DNA of 64,000 nucleotides, taken from the NCBI RefSeq assembly GCF_014472395.1, contig NZ_JACSZW010000008.1, forward strand, positions 1-64,000, in the 5' to 3' direction. This document shows, one piece after another, positions 27,489-37,238 of the stretch. This stretch comes from Pedobacter sp. N36a (GTDB lineage Bacteria > Bacteroidota > Bacteroidia > Sphingobacteriales > Sphingobacteriaceae). Every line of letters starts with the position of its first letter. Position 1 is the first letter of the stretch. The notes below the pieces were generated by a model that was not told the origin of the DNA, did not search any database, and saw nothing but the letters and a program-made list of their open reading frames with translations. A program made the translations under genes and the position numbers.

Positions 27489-29150
27489 ATGAAACATTTT
27501 ATATACATCATATTCGGCGGAGTACTGTGTTTAACCGCCTGTAAGAAAAGCAATATTGAACAGACGCCATTGGAGAAATGGACTAAAGACGTCATTTTTG
27601 ATCCTACGGATTCATTAGGGAATTATGCCAAAAACTTCCTGAACGATACTTATGTACAGCTGCCTACCGGTTTCAACCGCATAGGAACCACATTTGGTTC
27701 TATCAGTGCGAATGATGTTTTAGATGCAGCCAGTGATGATGCCATTTCATCGAGAAATTCCAGCAATGTGGAGTCGTTTACCAATGGAAGAATCAGCAGT
27801 AATGCACCTGTAGATGATGCCTGGGCAAAAAATTACATTGGAATCAGAAGGGTAAATTATTTTTTGGCAAACATCGGCATCGTCCCTTTTAAGCAGTCTA
27901 TGGTAGTAGAAAAAAACTACTGGATTGCAGAAAGTCGCTTTTTAAGGGCGATGTTCTACTTTGAATTGTTTAAACGTTATGGTGGAGTGCCTTTATTGGG
28001 GGATAGAATCCTTAGTCTGGATGATGACCTTTCTTTAAAAAGAAACAGCCAGGATGAAGTGGCACAATATATCCTTTCAGAGATAGAAGCCGTTAAGGAT
28101 AAGCTTAGACCTAACCCGATTCAGGATGCTGATATTGGAAGGGCTTCAAAAGCGGCAGCATTAGCCTTAAAGTCACGCCTGTTATTGTACCTGGCAAGCC
28201 CATTGTACAATCCAGGGAATGACCCTGCGAAATGGCAGGCTGCGGCCATAGCGGCCAAAGACCTGATGAGCCTTACTTCCAGCCTCGGATTGGAAGCCAG
28301 CTTTCAGAGTATGTTTTTAAACCGTAAAAATAAAGAGGTGATCCTCGCTTTTCAACGGAATGTAGGAACAAGTGTAGAGGTGGATAATGCACCAATCGGT
28401 TATACGGATGCTGTAGCTAGTAATGGATTAACCAGTCCGACGCAAGAGCTAGTTGATGCCTTTGGCATGAAAAACGGAAAAGCAATTACTGATCCTACCT
28501 CAGGTTATAATCCTAACAATCCTTATCTAAATCGCGACCCAAGATTTTATAGCACCATCTTTCATAATGGGATGATGTGGGTAAAGCGTGCAGTACAAAC
28601 ATTTGAGGGTGGACTCGATAAACCAGGAGGTATTGTAACCCAAACCCGTACTGGTTATTATATGCGCAAATTTATGGCTGATTTTTCTAATGCCACAACC
28701 TATAGCAACCAGACGCATAACCCTGTGATCTTTAGATACGCAGAAATTCTTTTGAATTTCGCGGAAGCACAGAATGAATTCAGCGGACCAAACTCAGAAG
28801 TGATCAAAGCAGTGGAAGACATTAGGCAGCGTGCTGGTCTTGTTCCTTTTGCCTTGCCTACTGGTCTTTCAAAAGAACAAATGCGCATCGTCATCAGAAA
28901 TGAAAGAAGGGTAGAGATGGCTTTCGAAGAGCAGCGTTTTTGGGACATCAGAAGGTGGAAAATTGCCGAGCAGGTGTTAAATGGAAAATTGCATGGGATG
29001 AAGATCACGCAAATCACTCCGGGAGTATTTACTTACGCCCCTTTTGAAGCATCAACCGTGAGCTTCAATGCCGCAAAGATGTACAGCTATCCGATTCCAT
29101 ATTCGGAAATCACCAAAAACACAAATTTTACCCAAAACACAGGTTGGTAG
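27489..29150 (+). CDS. SusD/RagB-family lipoprotein (PUL pair 1)
   Basis: From ATG 27489 the protein has 553 residues, with the signal peptide MKHFIYIIFGGVLCLTAC and lipidated Cys18. Family features are SRFLRAMFYFELFKRYGGVP (helix with aromatic and Arg pattern) near residue 155, DADIGRASKAAALALKSRLL near 215, and the C-terminal VIRNERRVEMAFEEQRFWDI, a hallmark of SusD. The final residues read NFTQNTGW, typical of the family. The gene starts five bases after the SusC stop. It is the surface glycan-binding partner for the transporter encoded before it. Confidence 0.94.
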   Translation: MKHFIYIIFGGVLCLTACKKSNIEQTPLEKWTKDVIFDPTDSLGNYAKNFLNDTYVQLPTGFNRIGTTFGSISANDVLDAASDDAISSRNSSNVESFTNGRISSNAPVDDAWAKNYIGIRRVNYFLANIGIVPFKQSMVVEKNYWIAESRFLRAMFYFELFKRYGGVPLLGDRILSLDDDLSLKRNSQDEVAQYILSEIEAVKDKLRPNPIQDADIGRASKAAALALKSRLLLYLASPLYNPGNDPAKWQAAAIAAKDLMSLTSSLGLEASFQSMFLNRKNKEVILAFQRNVGTSVEVDNAPIGYTDAVASNGLTSPTQELVDAFGMKNGKAITDPTSGYNPNNPYLNRDPRFYSTIFHNGMMWVKRAVQTFEGGLDKPGGIVTQTRTGYYMRKFMADFSNATTYSNQTHNPVIFRYAEILLNFAEAQNEFSGPNSEVIKAVEDIRQRAGLVPFALPTGLSKEQMRIVIRNERRVEMAFEEQRFWDIRRWKIAEQVLNGKLHGMKITQITPGVFTYAPFEASTVSFNAAKMYSYPIPYSEITKNTNFTQNTGW

Positions 29151-29186
29151 GCCCTTCCGGTTCATACAAAATAAACAAAACAGGTT

Positions 29187-32100
29187 ATGCAAAGATTTAT
29201 ATATATCACACTTGCAATGGTTTTTTTCCTGCCAGGGCTCCTTTTGGCACAAACCAAAGTGATCAAAGGCTTGGTAAAGGAAAGCGGAGGGCCGCTTCCA
29301 GGAGCTACCGTTGTGGAGAAAGGGGTAGCTGGAAATGGCACCCAAACTGACAATGATGGCCGCTTTCAGCTGACTTTAAAAGGCAGTAGTCAGACCATTT
29401 TGATCAAGAGCATTGGTTTTATCAGCCAGGAAATAAACGTATCCAATAAGAAAGAAGTTACAGTAGCCCTTGCAGTAGATGCGAAAGGACTGGAAGAACT
29501 CATCGTTGTAGGTTACGGCAAACAAAAGAAGATCACCAATACCGGTGCAGTAAGTTCTATTAATGGGGCAGAAATCAGACAAAATCCTACCGCAAGTGTC
29601 CAGAATACGCTTGCCGGACGTTTACCTGGTTTCTTTTCTCAGCAAAGATCTGGACAGCCGGGAAAAGATGGAGCAGATTTCTTTATTCGCGGGATGAGCA
29701 GCTATGCAGGTACTCAGCGCCCATTGATTATTGTGGATGATATTGAATACAGCTATTCAGATGTTTCACAACTGGATCCTAATGAGATTGAAAGTATTTC
29801 TATTTTGAAAGATGCATCTACCACGGCTATTTACGGGGTAAAAGGAGCAAACGGGGTGATGGTGATTACCACTAGAAGAGGGATCTCTGGCGCACCAGTG
29901 ATCAATTTTAAAACGGAGCTGGGCTTACAGCAAAAAACCTTTACACCTAAGTTCTTGGGTTCTTATGATGCAGCAATATTGACCAATCAGGCCTTGCGCA
30001 ACAGTGATCAGTCTTTGCGTTTTACGGATAAAGATATTCAGCTTTTTAAAGATGGTACTGACCCTTATGGGCACCCGGATGTAGATTGGTATAGTACTTT
30101 GATGAATCCTACCGCGTTGATCTCCAGAAATAACCTGGACATCTCGGGTGGTACGGAAAGCGTAAAATATTTTGTCTCGATGGGCTACTTATGGCAGAAT
30201 GGTGCTTTAAAAGATTTCAGCTCTAAAAGTGAAGTAAACAATACCCATTACTACAAACGTTATAATTTCCGTTCCAACCTAGACGTACAAGCTACTAAAA
30301 CGCTGAGCTTTAAGCTGGATATGACAGGTCGTTTTGGAGAAACAAATGATCCTATTACCAATAGCCCTAATGGGAATGGTCTGATTGGCGAGATCTATAG
30401 TTATAACTTTTTACCGCCATTTGCTTATGCAGTATATAATCCAGATGGCAGTTACGCGACCGGTTCAAACCTGGGAGGCGTCAATATCGTGGGTCGTCTG
30501 GCCACACAAGGGTACAACAGAAGTTTCGATAACGATTTAAACATCACCTTTGGTGGGGTTCAGAAATTGGATATGCTGACTCAGGGATTGTCAGCGAAAG
30601 CTTTAATTTCTTACGCAAGTGCTCAGGTCAACAAAAGAGGTCTGGCAAGAAGCAATACCAATTTCCCAATGTATTACTACAATCAGGAAACGGGTGTGTA
30701 TACGCCAAAAGATGCTACGGTATATCGGATTCCACCATACAACCTGACACGTTCTGCTGGCGGAGCTTCCAGAACTACCAATGTTCAGGCTTCCTTAAAT
30801 TATGATCGCAATTTCGGGGACCATAGGATATATGCGCTCGGACTATATAATCAAAACAGTTACATTCAGAACGACAACGCCGTAACCGATTCCAGCATTC
30901 CAGCCAATTTTAGAGGAATGACGATGAGAACTGGTTATGATTACAAACAAAAGTATTTATTGGAGTTTAATGCCGCTTATAATGGAACGGATAAGTTTGT
31001 AGGAAAGAAACGCTATGGATGGTTCCCGGCTATTTCCGGAGGATGGAACATTGCGGAAGAGTCATTCTTTAAGAAGAAGGTTTCCTTTGTCAACTTGTTT
31101 AAAATCCGTGGTTCTTATGGTCTAGTGGGTTCAGATAATATTGGTGATGGTAAGTTTGTCTATGAGCAGGTGTATACCAACGACGGCTCTTATTCATTCG
31201 GGCAGCAGCACAACAATTACGCTGGCATCAAAGAAGGTACGTTAGGAAATGATAATGTGACCTGGGAAAAAGAAAATAAACTGGATATCGGTTTAGACGT
31301 TTCCATGTTCGAGGGAAAACTTTCCTTTACCGTGGATTATTTCAATAACAACAGGTATGATATTTTGACGCCTAGAGCAAGTGTGCCCTTGATTATGGGG
31401 GTTGGATTACCGCCGATGAACCTGGGTAAAGTGAATAACAAAGGATGGGATGGAGAGATCAATTACAGGAATAGCTTTAAAGGCGTGCAATACTTTGCCA
31501 GAGGAACTTTCTCTTATGCGAAAAATAAGATTATTTTCAAAGATGAAGCCAATCCTCGCTACCCTTGGTTAGCAAGAACAGGACAGCCAATCGGACAAGG
31601 GTTCGGTTATATCTTTGATGGCTATTACCAAAGTCTGGAAGACATTGCCAATAGCCCTAAGCCAACCACAAGCATCAAACCAGGGGATTTAAAATACAAA
31701 GACCTGAATGGGGATGGAATTATTGACGCATTGGATCAGCGTGCCGTGGGTAGTCCGAATTTACCAAGTACCACTTTAGGATTAACCTTAGGCTTTACTT
31801 ACAAAGGGATTAGCTTCAGTATGTTACTTCAAGGGGCTTATGATTATAGCATGTACTTTGCTTCAGAAGCGATTGAAGGACTAAGCACTAATTTTCAACC
31901 GATTCACCAGCAAGCATGGACACCAGAACTGGGTAATAATGCAAAGTTTCCACTGTTAGGTACCAATAGCACGATCAGCCGCCCTAACGTATCTCTTTCA
32001 GACTTTTGGTTAGTAGATGCGCGTTACCTGCGTTTAAAAACTATGGAAATTGGCTATCAGCTGCCAACATCATGGGTGAAACCAATTGGCTTTAAAGGAA

Positions 32101-32270
32101 TCAGGGTATACACCAATGGCTATAACCTGTTAACCTGGACTAACGTGGATAAATTCTATCAGGCAGATCCAGAATCGGTGAATGCTTCTGGTGGAATTAT
32201 CAATACCGGAGCGATTACCGCTTACCCAAATCAACGCATCTATAATTTCGGTGTTACTTTCTCATTATAA
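29187..32270 (+). CDS. SusC/RagA-family TonB-linked outer membrane protein (PUL pair 2)
   Basis: A 1027-residue TonB-dependent transporter with signal peptide (residues 1-21, FFLPGLLLAQ). The carboxypeptidase-D-like domain (about 25-100) contains GPLPGATVVEKG. The TonB-box-like/plug region reads LEELIVVGYGKQKKITNTGA, with SISILKDASTTAIYGVKGAN later; it ends in a barrel with RIYNFGVTFSL. No STN domain. It resembles the first PUL SusC in architecture (including a DLNGDGIIDALD loop) but differs in sequence, so the pairs are paralogous rather than a recent duplication. Start is 36 bases after the preceding SusD stop, so the genes are likely in one transcript. Confidence 0.95.
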   Translation: MQRFIYITLAMVFFLPGLLLAQTKVIKGLVKESGGPLPGATVVEKGVAGNGTQTDNDGRFQLTLKGSSQTILIKSIGFISQEINVSNKKEVTVALAVDAKGLEELIVVGYGKQKKITNTGAVSSINGAEIRQNPTASVQNTLAGRLPGFFSQQRSGQPGKDGADFFIRGMSSYAGTQRPLIIVDDIEYSYSDVSQLDPNEIESISILKDASTTAIYGVKGANGVMVITTRRGISGAPVINFKTELGLQQKTFTPKFLGSYDAAILTNQALRNSDQSLRFTDKDIQLFKDGTDPYGHPDVDWYSTLMNPTALISRNNLDISGGTESVKYFVSMGYLWQNGALKDFSSKSEVNNTHYYKRYNFRSNLDVQATKTLSFKLDMTGRFGETNDPITNSPNGNGLIGEIYSYNFLPPFAYAVYNPDGSYATGSNLGGVNIVGRLATQGYNRSFDNDLNITFGGVQKLDMLTQGLSAKALISYASAQVNKRGLARSNTNFPMYYYNQETGVYTPKDATVYRIPPYNLTRSAGGASRTTNVQASLNYDRNFGDHRIYALGLYNQNSYIQNDNAVTDSSIPANFRGMTMRTGYDYKQKYLLEFNAAYNGTDKFVGKKRYGWFPAISGGWNIAEESFFKKKVSFVNLFKIRGSYGLVGSDNIGDGKFVYEQVYTNDGSYSFGQQHNNYAGIKEGTLGNDNVTWEKENKLDIGLDVSMFEGKLSFTVDYFNNNRYDILTPRASVPLIMGVGLPPMNLGKVNNKGWDGEINYRNSFKGVQYFARGTFSYAKNKIIFKDEANPRYPWLARTGQPIGQGFGYIFDGYYQSLEDIANSPKPTTSIKPGDLKYKDLNGDGIIDALDQRAVGSPNLPSTTLGLTLGFTYKGISFSMLLQGAYDYSMYFASEAIEGLSTNFQPIHQQAWTPELGNNAKFPLLGTNSTISRPNVSLSDFWLVDARYLRLKTMEIGYQLPTSWVKPIGFKGIRVYTNGYNLLTWTNVDKFYQADPESVNASGGIINTGAITAYPNQRIYNFGVTFSL

Positions 32271-32288
32271 CGAAAAAATCTCAAGACC

Positions 32289-34031
32289 ATGAAGATAAAA
32301 TTTATACACCTGGTGATGGCAGTATTTCTGCTGATGGCAGGGGCTTGTAAAAAAGGAGGCTTCCTTGATGCAAAACTGGCCAGCGACCTAAATGAAACCA
32401 CAACTTTTACAGATAGTGTACGTACCATTGCTTTTTTAACCAGACTCTATACGAATGTCGGATTTAACTTTGATGCCAATAGGTGGGAAGGTGGCGGACA
32501 CCCGGTACTGGCAGATGAAGCGATCCCGGTTCGCTATACAGGACCACAAAATGATGCCATTCTAATGGCCAGTGGTGCACTTTCGGCCTCCAGTACCAAC
32601 GTTACAAAACAAGCTGAAGTACTCAATAACTGGAAATTGCCTTGGGAGAATATCCGTAGGGCAAATGTATTCCTTAGCAATATAGACCGCAGTCCCCTGA
32701 GTGCCGGTTTAAAGAAAAAACTGAAAGCCGAAACCCGTTTCCTACGCGCCTGGTATTATTTCCAGCTGGTAAAAGTATATGGAGGTGTGCCTTTGATCGG
32801 TGATGTGAATTATGGAATTGCAGATAATATTGATTTGCCGCGTTCCAGTTACAGCGACTGTGTAGATTATATCGTGAACGAATGTAATGCAGCTGCCGCA
32901 GATTTGCCAGACTTCGATACGCAGCTGCAGCAAGATTATGGTCGCGCTACAAAAGGTGCCTGTATGGGGCTTAAATCAAGAATGTTATTGTACGCAGCAA
33001 GTCCATTATTTAATGGGGAAGGAATTGCAGCAGATGCGGCACTGAAAAGTATCACCGGCTATGCAAATGCAGATTTGGAACGCTGGAATAAAGCAGCACA
33101 GGCCGCTAAAGACATCATCAATTCTGGTACATATTCCTTAAGAGAAGACAATGTTACCCGTCGGGGATATGGTTTTTACAGTGTGTTTTTGAACCGTTAC
33201 AATAGAGAATATTTGTTCGGAGGAATGAAAGCACCTAATAGAGAATATGAAAATAACTTGCTGCCAACTTCCAGAACAGGGAGTGGAAGATCAAGTGCAC
33301 CAACGCAACAACTGGTAGATGCTTTTGGAATGGAAAATGGCTTGCCAATTACGGACCCTGCTTCCGGATACAATCCTAACGATCCTTATCTGAAACGCGA
33401 CCCTCGCTTCGGAAATAGTATCATTTACAATGGCTCCACATTTTTCCTGACGAGTAGTAATGCCATGGTAGCGGTAAATACATTTGTAGGCGCTAGTCCC
33501 GATGGGCCGGCTGCAACAGGGCCAATCGCTATTCCAGGATATTACTGGAGAAAGATGATGGTAGAAGACGGTGGTGGTAATACCGACCGCTGTTATCCAT
33601 TGATCAGGTACGCAGAAATTTTGTTGAATTATGCGGAAGCATTGAATGAATACCAGGGACCAACCACTGAAGTTTACAGCACCTTAATCCAAATTAGAAA
33701 ACGTGCAGGGATCTTACCAGGTTTAGACGATAATTATGGCCTGAAATCAGGCATCAGTAAAGCAGATATGCGTTTGGTGATTCAAAATGAACGCAGAGTA
33801 GAGCTGGCCTTGGAAGAACACCGCCTTTGGGATGTGAGGAGATGGAAAATTGCAGAGGTGACCAATAATGTCATGTTAAAAGGAATGAAAATTACTAAAA
33901 CAGGAAATAAGCTGACTTATGAAGTGATCGATATTAAACCACATTTTTTCAGACCTGCATTTTATCTATTTCCGATTCCAGAATCAGAAATGGCCAAATC
34001 GCCAAAGTTTGTACAAAACCCAGGCTGGTAA
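32289..34031 (+). CDS. SusD/RagB-family lipoprotein (PUL pair 2)
   Basis: A 580-residue lipoprotein (lipobox LMAGAC, Cys20). Family features are TRFLRAWYYFQLVKVYGGVP near residue 150, DYGRATKGACMGLKSRMLLYA near 215, and VIQNERRVELALEEHRLWDV near 500, ending in KSPKFVQNPGW. It starts 18 bases after the SusC stop. A terminator ten bases downstream separates it from the following enzyme genes, giving more transporter than enzyme transcript. Confidence 0.94.
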   Translation: MKIKFIHLVMAVFLLMAGACKKGGFLDAKLASDLNETTTFTDSVRTIAFLTRLYTNVGFNFDANRWEGGGHPVLADEAIPVRYTGPQNDAILMASGALSASSTNVTKQAEVLNNWKLPWENIRRANVFLSNIDRSPLSAGLKKKLKAETRFLRAWYYFQLVKVYGGVPLIGDVNYGIADNIDLPRSSYSDCVDYIVNECNAAAADLPDFDTQLQQDYGRATKGACMGLKSRMLLYAASPLFNGEGIAADAALKSITGYANADLERWNKAAQAAKDIINSGTYSLREDNVTRRGYGFYSVFLNRYNREYLFGGMKAPNREYENNLLPTSRTGSGRSSAPTQQLVDAFGMENGLPITDPASGYNPNDPYLKRDPRFGNSIIYNGSTFFLTSSNAMVAVNTFVGASPDGPAATGPIAIPGYYWRKMMVEDGGGNTDRCYPLIRYAEILLNYAEALNEYQGPTTEVYSTLIQIRKRAGILPGLDDNYGLKSGISKADMRLVIQNERRVELALEEHRLWDVRRWKIAEVTNNVMLKGMKITKTGNKLTYEVIDIKPHFFRPAFYLFPIPESEMAKSPKFVQNPGW

Positions 34032-34040
34032 GCTTTCTTT

Positions 34041-34071
34041 AAAAGAGACGGAGGTTCTTCGTCTCTTTTTG
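34041..34071 (+). terminator. Terminator within the PUL, after the second SusD
   Basis: Arms AAAAGAGACG (34041-34050) and CGTCTCTTTT (34060-34069) form a 10-bp stem with a 9-nt loop and end in a T tract. It probably attenuates read-through into the enzyme genes. Confidence 0.8.
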
Positions 34072-34134
34072 GTACTTTAACGGCAATAAATTTAATTTTA
34101 AATCAACAGATCGACGGTCTGTAATACCAAGTAG

Positions 34135-35586
34135 ATGATGAGAGAAAAGTTCCTGTTTTGTTGTTTGATCGCTTTGAGTTTGTTGGCTGGATTTTCCTCC
34201 GGTACGAAAGCTCAGGAGCTGATCAATAGGAGTAAATATTATGTGGATAGCCAGAATGGCAATGATGACTATTCCGGAAAGTCACAAAAATTAGCCTGGA
34301 GATCATTGAGCAAGGTAAACGCGCAAACCTTTACTCCTGGTGATCAGGTTCTTTTCAAGCGTGGTGGCAAATGGAAAGGGCAATTGATGCCTCAGGGCTC
34401 CGGAACAAAGAAAAGTCCAATTATTTTTACCGCTTATGGAAAAGGTGAGCTTCCGGTTATCGCTGCGGAAGGTCAGTTTAAAGATGCGGTATTGCTAAAG
34501 AATATCAGCAATATCGCTTTGGAGAATTTGGACCTTTCTAATTTTGATGCTTTAGTCAAAACGCAGAAAACAGGCCCTACTGGGGTCCGTATTCTTGCAG
34601 AAAACATCGGGACGATCAGTAATATCCGCCTTTCTAATCTTTATGTACACGACATTAATGGCGACAATAAAAAAGGAAGTAACGAAGGAAACGGAATTTT
34701 CTGGGATTGTCAGGGGCCAAAACCAAGTAATATTGAAAACCTGCTGATCGAAAATTGTAGAGTGGTCAAAGTGGACAGGAATGGAATTCGGGGCAATGGA
34801 ACTTTTGCCTTCCGTAACCATTGGTTTCCCAATAAAAATTTAATCATCCGAGGTTGTACCCTGGAAGATATTGGCGGAGATGGGATTGTGGTCAAAGCAT
34901 TTGATGGTTCTTTAATAGAGCATAATAAGCTGTTTCACATCAGAACCCGTGCTAAAGACAATGCAGTAGGTATCTGGCCACATAGCAGCGACAATACCAT
35001 CATTCAATACAATGAGGTCGCTTTTACAAAAAATCTGGATTGGTCTAATGACGGACAATCATTTGATATCGATGGGAATTGCAACAACACCATCATTCAG
35101 AACAATTATAGCCATGACAATGATGGCGGGTTTATGCTGGTGATTTCGGATGCGATTAATGCAAAAAGTAAAATGACTACTAACAGCATCATCAGGAATA
35201 ACCTAAGTATAAATGATGGCAATAAACGCAAGCGCCTGTTCAATTTTGCTTTAGTCACAGACGATACCCAAATCAGTAATAATATTTTTTACAACAGTGG
35301 ATTGGATGCTGTGAAAATGGAATTGATAGACATCGAACATGGCGTACCTAAAAACGTAGTGCTGGATGGTAATATCTTCGAATATCGAGGATTAGCCACA
35401 GGCATTTTTACCAAATCTGCAAAACAATACGCCGCATTAACCTGGATGGGAAACGTGTTCAAGGGGAATATCGCCGGAAAAGATCAACTACTAAATGTTA
35501 AACAAGAGCCTGTAATAAAGAAAAAGAATTTGAAAGAATTTCCTTGGAGTTTCATTAAGGCATTGAAACTTGAGAAATTGCTCTAA
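34135..35586 (+). CDS. Right-handed parallel beta-helix protein (lyase-like), secreted
   Basis: A 483-residue protein with a signal peptide (hydrophobic 6-20, cleavage near GTKAQ). The body shows repeated beta-helix coils: IIRGCTLEDIGGDGIVVKAF, LIEHNKLFHI, TIIQYNEVAF and TIIQNNYSHDNDGGFMLV. Such folds are used by polysaccharide lyases and some glycosidases (pectate-lyase-like). The N-terminal YYVDSQNGNDDYSG motif is common to these secreted helices. Catalytic residues cannot be identified by eye, and I cannot name the CAZy family. The locus suggests action on the same glycan as the SusC/SusD pairs. Confidence 0.8.
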   Translation: MMREKFLFCCLIALSLLAGFSSGTKAQELINRSKYYVDSQNGNDDYSGKSQKLAWRSLSKVNAQTFTPGDQVLFKRGGKWKGQLMPQGSGTKKSPIIFTAYGKGELPVIAAEGQFKDAVLLKNISNIALENLDLSNFDALVKTQKTGPTGVRILAENIGTISNIRLSNLYVHDINGDNKKGSNEGNGIFWDCQGPKPSNIENLLIENCRVVKVDRNGIRGNGTFAFRNHWFPNKNLIIRGCTLEDIGGDGIVVKAFDGSLIEHNKLFHIRTRAKDNAVGIWPHSSDNTIIQYNEVAFTKNLDWSNDGQSFDIDGNCNNTIIQNNYSHDNDGGFMLVISDAINAKSKMTTNSIIRNNLSINDGNKRKRLFNFALVTDDTQISNNIFYNSGLDAVKMELIDIEHGVPKNVVLDGNIFEYRGLATGIFTKSAKQYAALTWMGNVFKGNIAGKDQLLNVKQEPVIKKKNLKEFPWSFIKALKLEKLL

Positions 35587-35650
35587 TTTATTATATTTAA
35601 ACTATATGTGAATATTTAAATAATCAAACAATCATCCCTAAACCAAATTT

Positions 35651-37234
35651 ATGAGAACCAAAACTTTAGCACTTTGCCTATTACTGGCAACTAGCCTCTT
35701 TGCGTGCAAAAAATCTCCAGTTGCAGCAGACGTAACTGCCTTAGAACTGAGCACCGACACGGTGTACACCAGTCCGCAGTCGCGCAATTTGAACCTGGTT
35801 TATTTTGTGCCCAACGACCTTGATACGCTTCCTGCGTACGAAAAGCGTTTAAGTGAGCTGATGTTATGGACACAAAATTACGTGAAACAGGAAATGCTGC
35901 GTAACGGATATCCAAACAAAACCTTTGGAATGTTTGCCGATCTGAGCATTAACAGGGTGAAAATCATCACCATCAGAGGTACAAAACCAAAGAGTGATTA
36001 TTCCTATTCCAGCGGTGCTGGAAATGTACAGGCAGAGATTAACGCCTATTTTACCGCACATCCCACAGAGAAAACCAGTGACCATACGCTGGTGATCTTA
36101 CCGAGATATAGTTTCCGCCCGGATGGAACACCTGATGGCGGGCCCTTTTTTGGTTTGGGAAGATGGTGCTTCGCATTAGATTATGAAGGATTAGACATCA
36201 AAAATCTTGGAAAAACTGATACTGAAGGCAATCGTTTCAGTGTTTGGTTCGGCGGATTGGTACATGAGCTGGGCCATGGATTAAACCTTCCACACAATTG
36301 TCAGAAAGTTTCCGAAAATGCGACGCTTGGTATGGCCTTAATGTGGGCAGGAAATGGAACGCTAGGTAAATCTAACACCTTCCTGACTGCTACAGATTGT
36401 GCCATTTTAAATGTCAACCAGATTTTTAACAACGACAGCAAGACTTATTACGGAGCCCTGAATGCCCGGGTAACCAGAATTCATGCAGATTACTCTGCCA
36501 CAAAATCAGCAATTGTACTTTCCGGTAGATTTACAAGTGATACGAAGGTCAATAGCATCGTTTATTACAATGACCCGAATGTAAACAATGAAGGGGTAGG
36601 TGCAAACAAAGATTATAATGCAGTAACCTGGGAATCTAAGGCGATTGGAACAGACAGCTTTTATGTGGAAATGCCTATCGCTGATTTTAAATATAAAGAT
36701 GCTAGTCCTTATGAGCTGCGTTTAAAGCTAGTCCACGACAATGGAACAGTAACACAGAATAGCTATGCTTATAAATTTGTGAATGCGCTGCCGGTTCTGG
36801 AATTCAGTACAAAAAATGAAATCAGCAAAGCAGGCTGGTCTATCGCTGCCTTCAGCTCCCAGCAAACTACTGCTGTTGCCGCAAATGTGATCGACAATAA
36901 TTTGTCAACCGGATGGCATAGCCAGTGGTCTGTTGCGCCGGCTGCAAGTTATCCGCATTTTATTACGATAGATCTTGGACAGCTTAAAACGCTGGATGGC
37001 TTTACTATTTTAAACGGCGACAGACGTGCGATTAAAGATGTGGATATTTTATACAGTACTGACGGTATCAACTTCAGCCTGGCCTCCACTTTACAAATCC
37101 CTAAACTAGGGTCCATTCAAAATTTTGCTTTTCAAGCACCATTGAGTTTCAGATATTTTAAAGTCCTGGCGAAATCAAGCTGGGATGGCGAACAATTCGC
37201 ACAATTTGCCGAGTTAGGCTTCTATAAAAATTAA
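35651..37234 (+). CDS. Lipoprotein metzincin-like metallopeptidase with F5/8-type C domain
   Basis: A 527-residue protein with a lipoprotein signal peptide (lipobox LFAC, Cys19 approximately). The catalytic motif HELGHGLNLPH starts at His205 and fits HExxHxxGxxH-like zinc peptidases (His205, Glu206, His209, His215), that is, the metzincin pattern. The C-terminal part (about 395-527) resembles a discoidin/F5-8C domain, with VIDNNLSTGWHSQW and the closing FAQFAELGFY. This would attach to sugars. The combination implies binding a glycan while cutting a protein, as in glycoprotein-degrading PULs. I cannot assign a MEROPS family. Confidence 0.82.
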   Translation: MRTKTLALCLLLATSLFACKKSPVAADVTALELSTDTVYTSPQSRNLNLVYFVPNDLDTLPAYEKRLSELMLWTQNYVKQEMLRNGYPNKTFGMFADLSINRVKIITIRGTKPKSDYSYSSGAGNVQAEINAYFTAHPTEKTSDHTLVILPRYSFRPDGTPDGGPFFGLGRWCFALDYEGLDIKNLGKTDTEGNRFSVWFGGLVHELGHGLNLPHNCQKVSENATLGMALMWAGNGTLGKSNTFLTATDCAILNVNQIFNNDSKTYYGALNARVTRIHADYSATKSAIVLSGRFTSDTKVNSIVYYNDPNVNNEGVGANKDYNAVTWESKAIGTDSFYVEMPIADFKYKDASPYELRLKLVHDNGTVTQNSYAYKFVNALPVLEFSTKNEISKAGWSIAAFSSQQTTAVAANVIDNNLSTGWHSQWSVAPAASYPHFITIDLGQLKTLDGFTILNGDRRAIKDVDILYSTDGINFSLASTLQIPKLGSIQNFAFQAPLSFRYFKVLAKSSWDGEQFAQFAELGFYKN

Positions 37235-37238
37235 CATA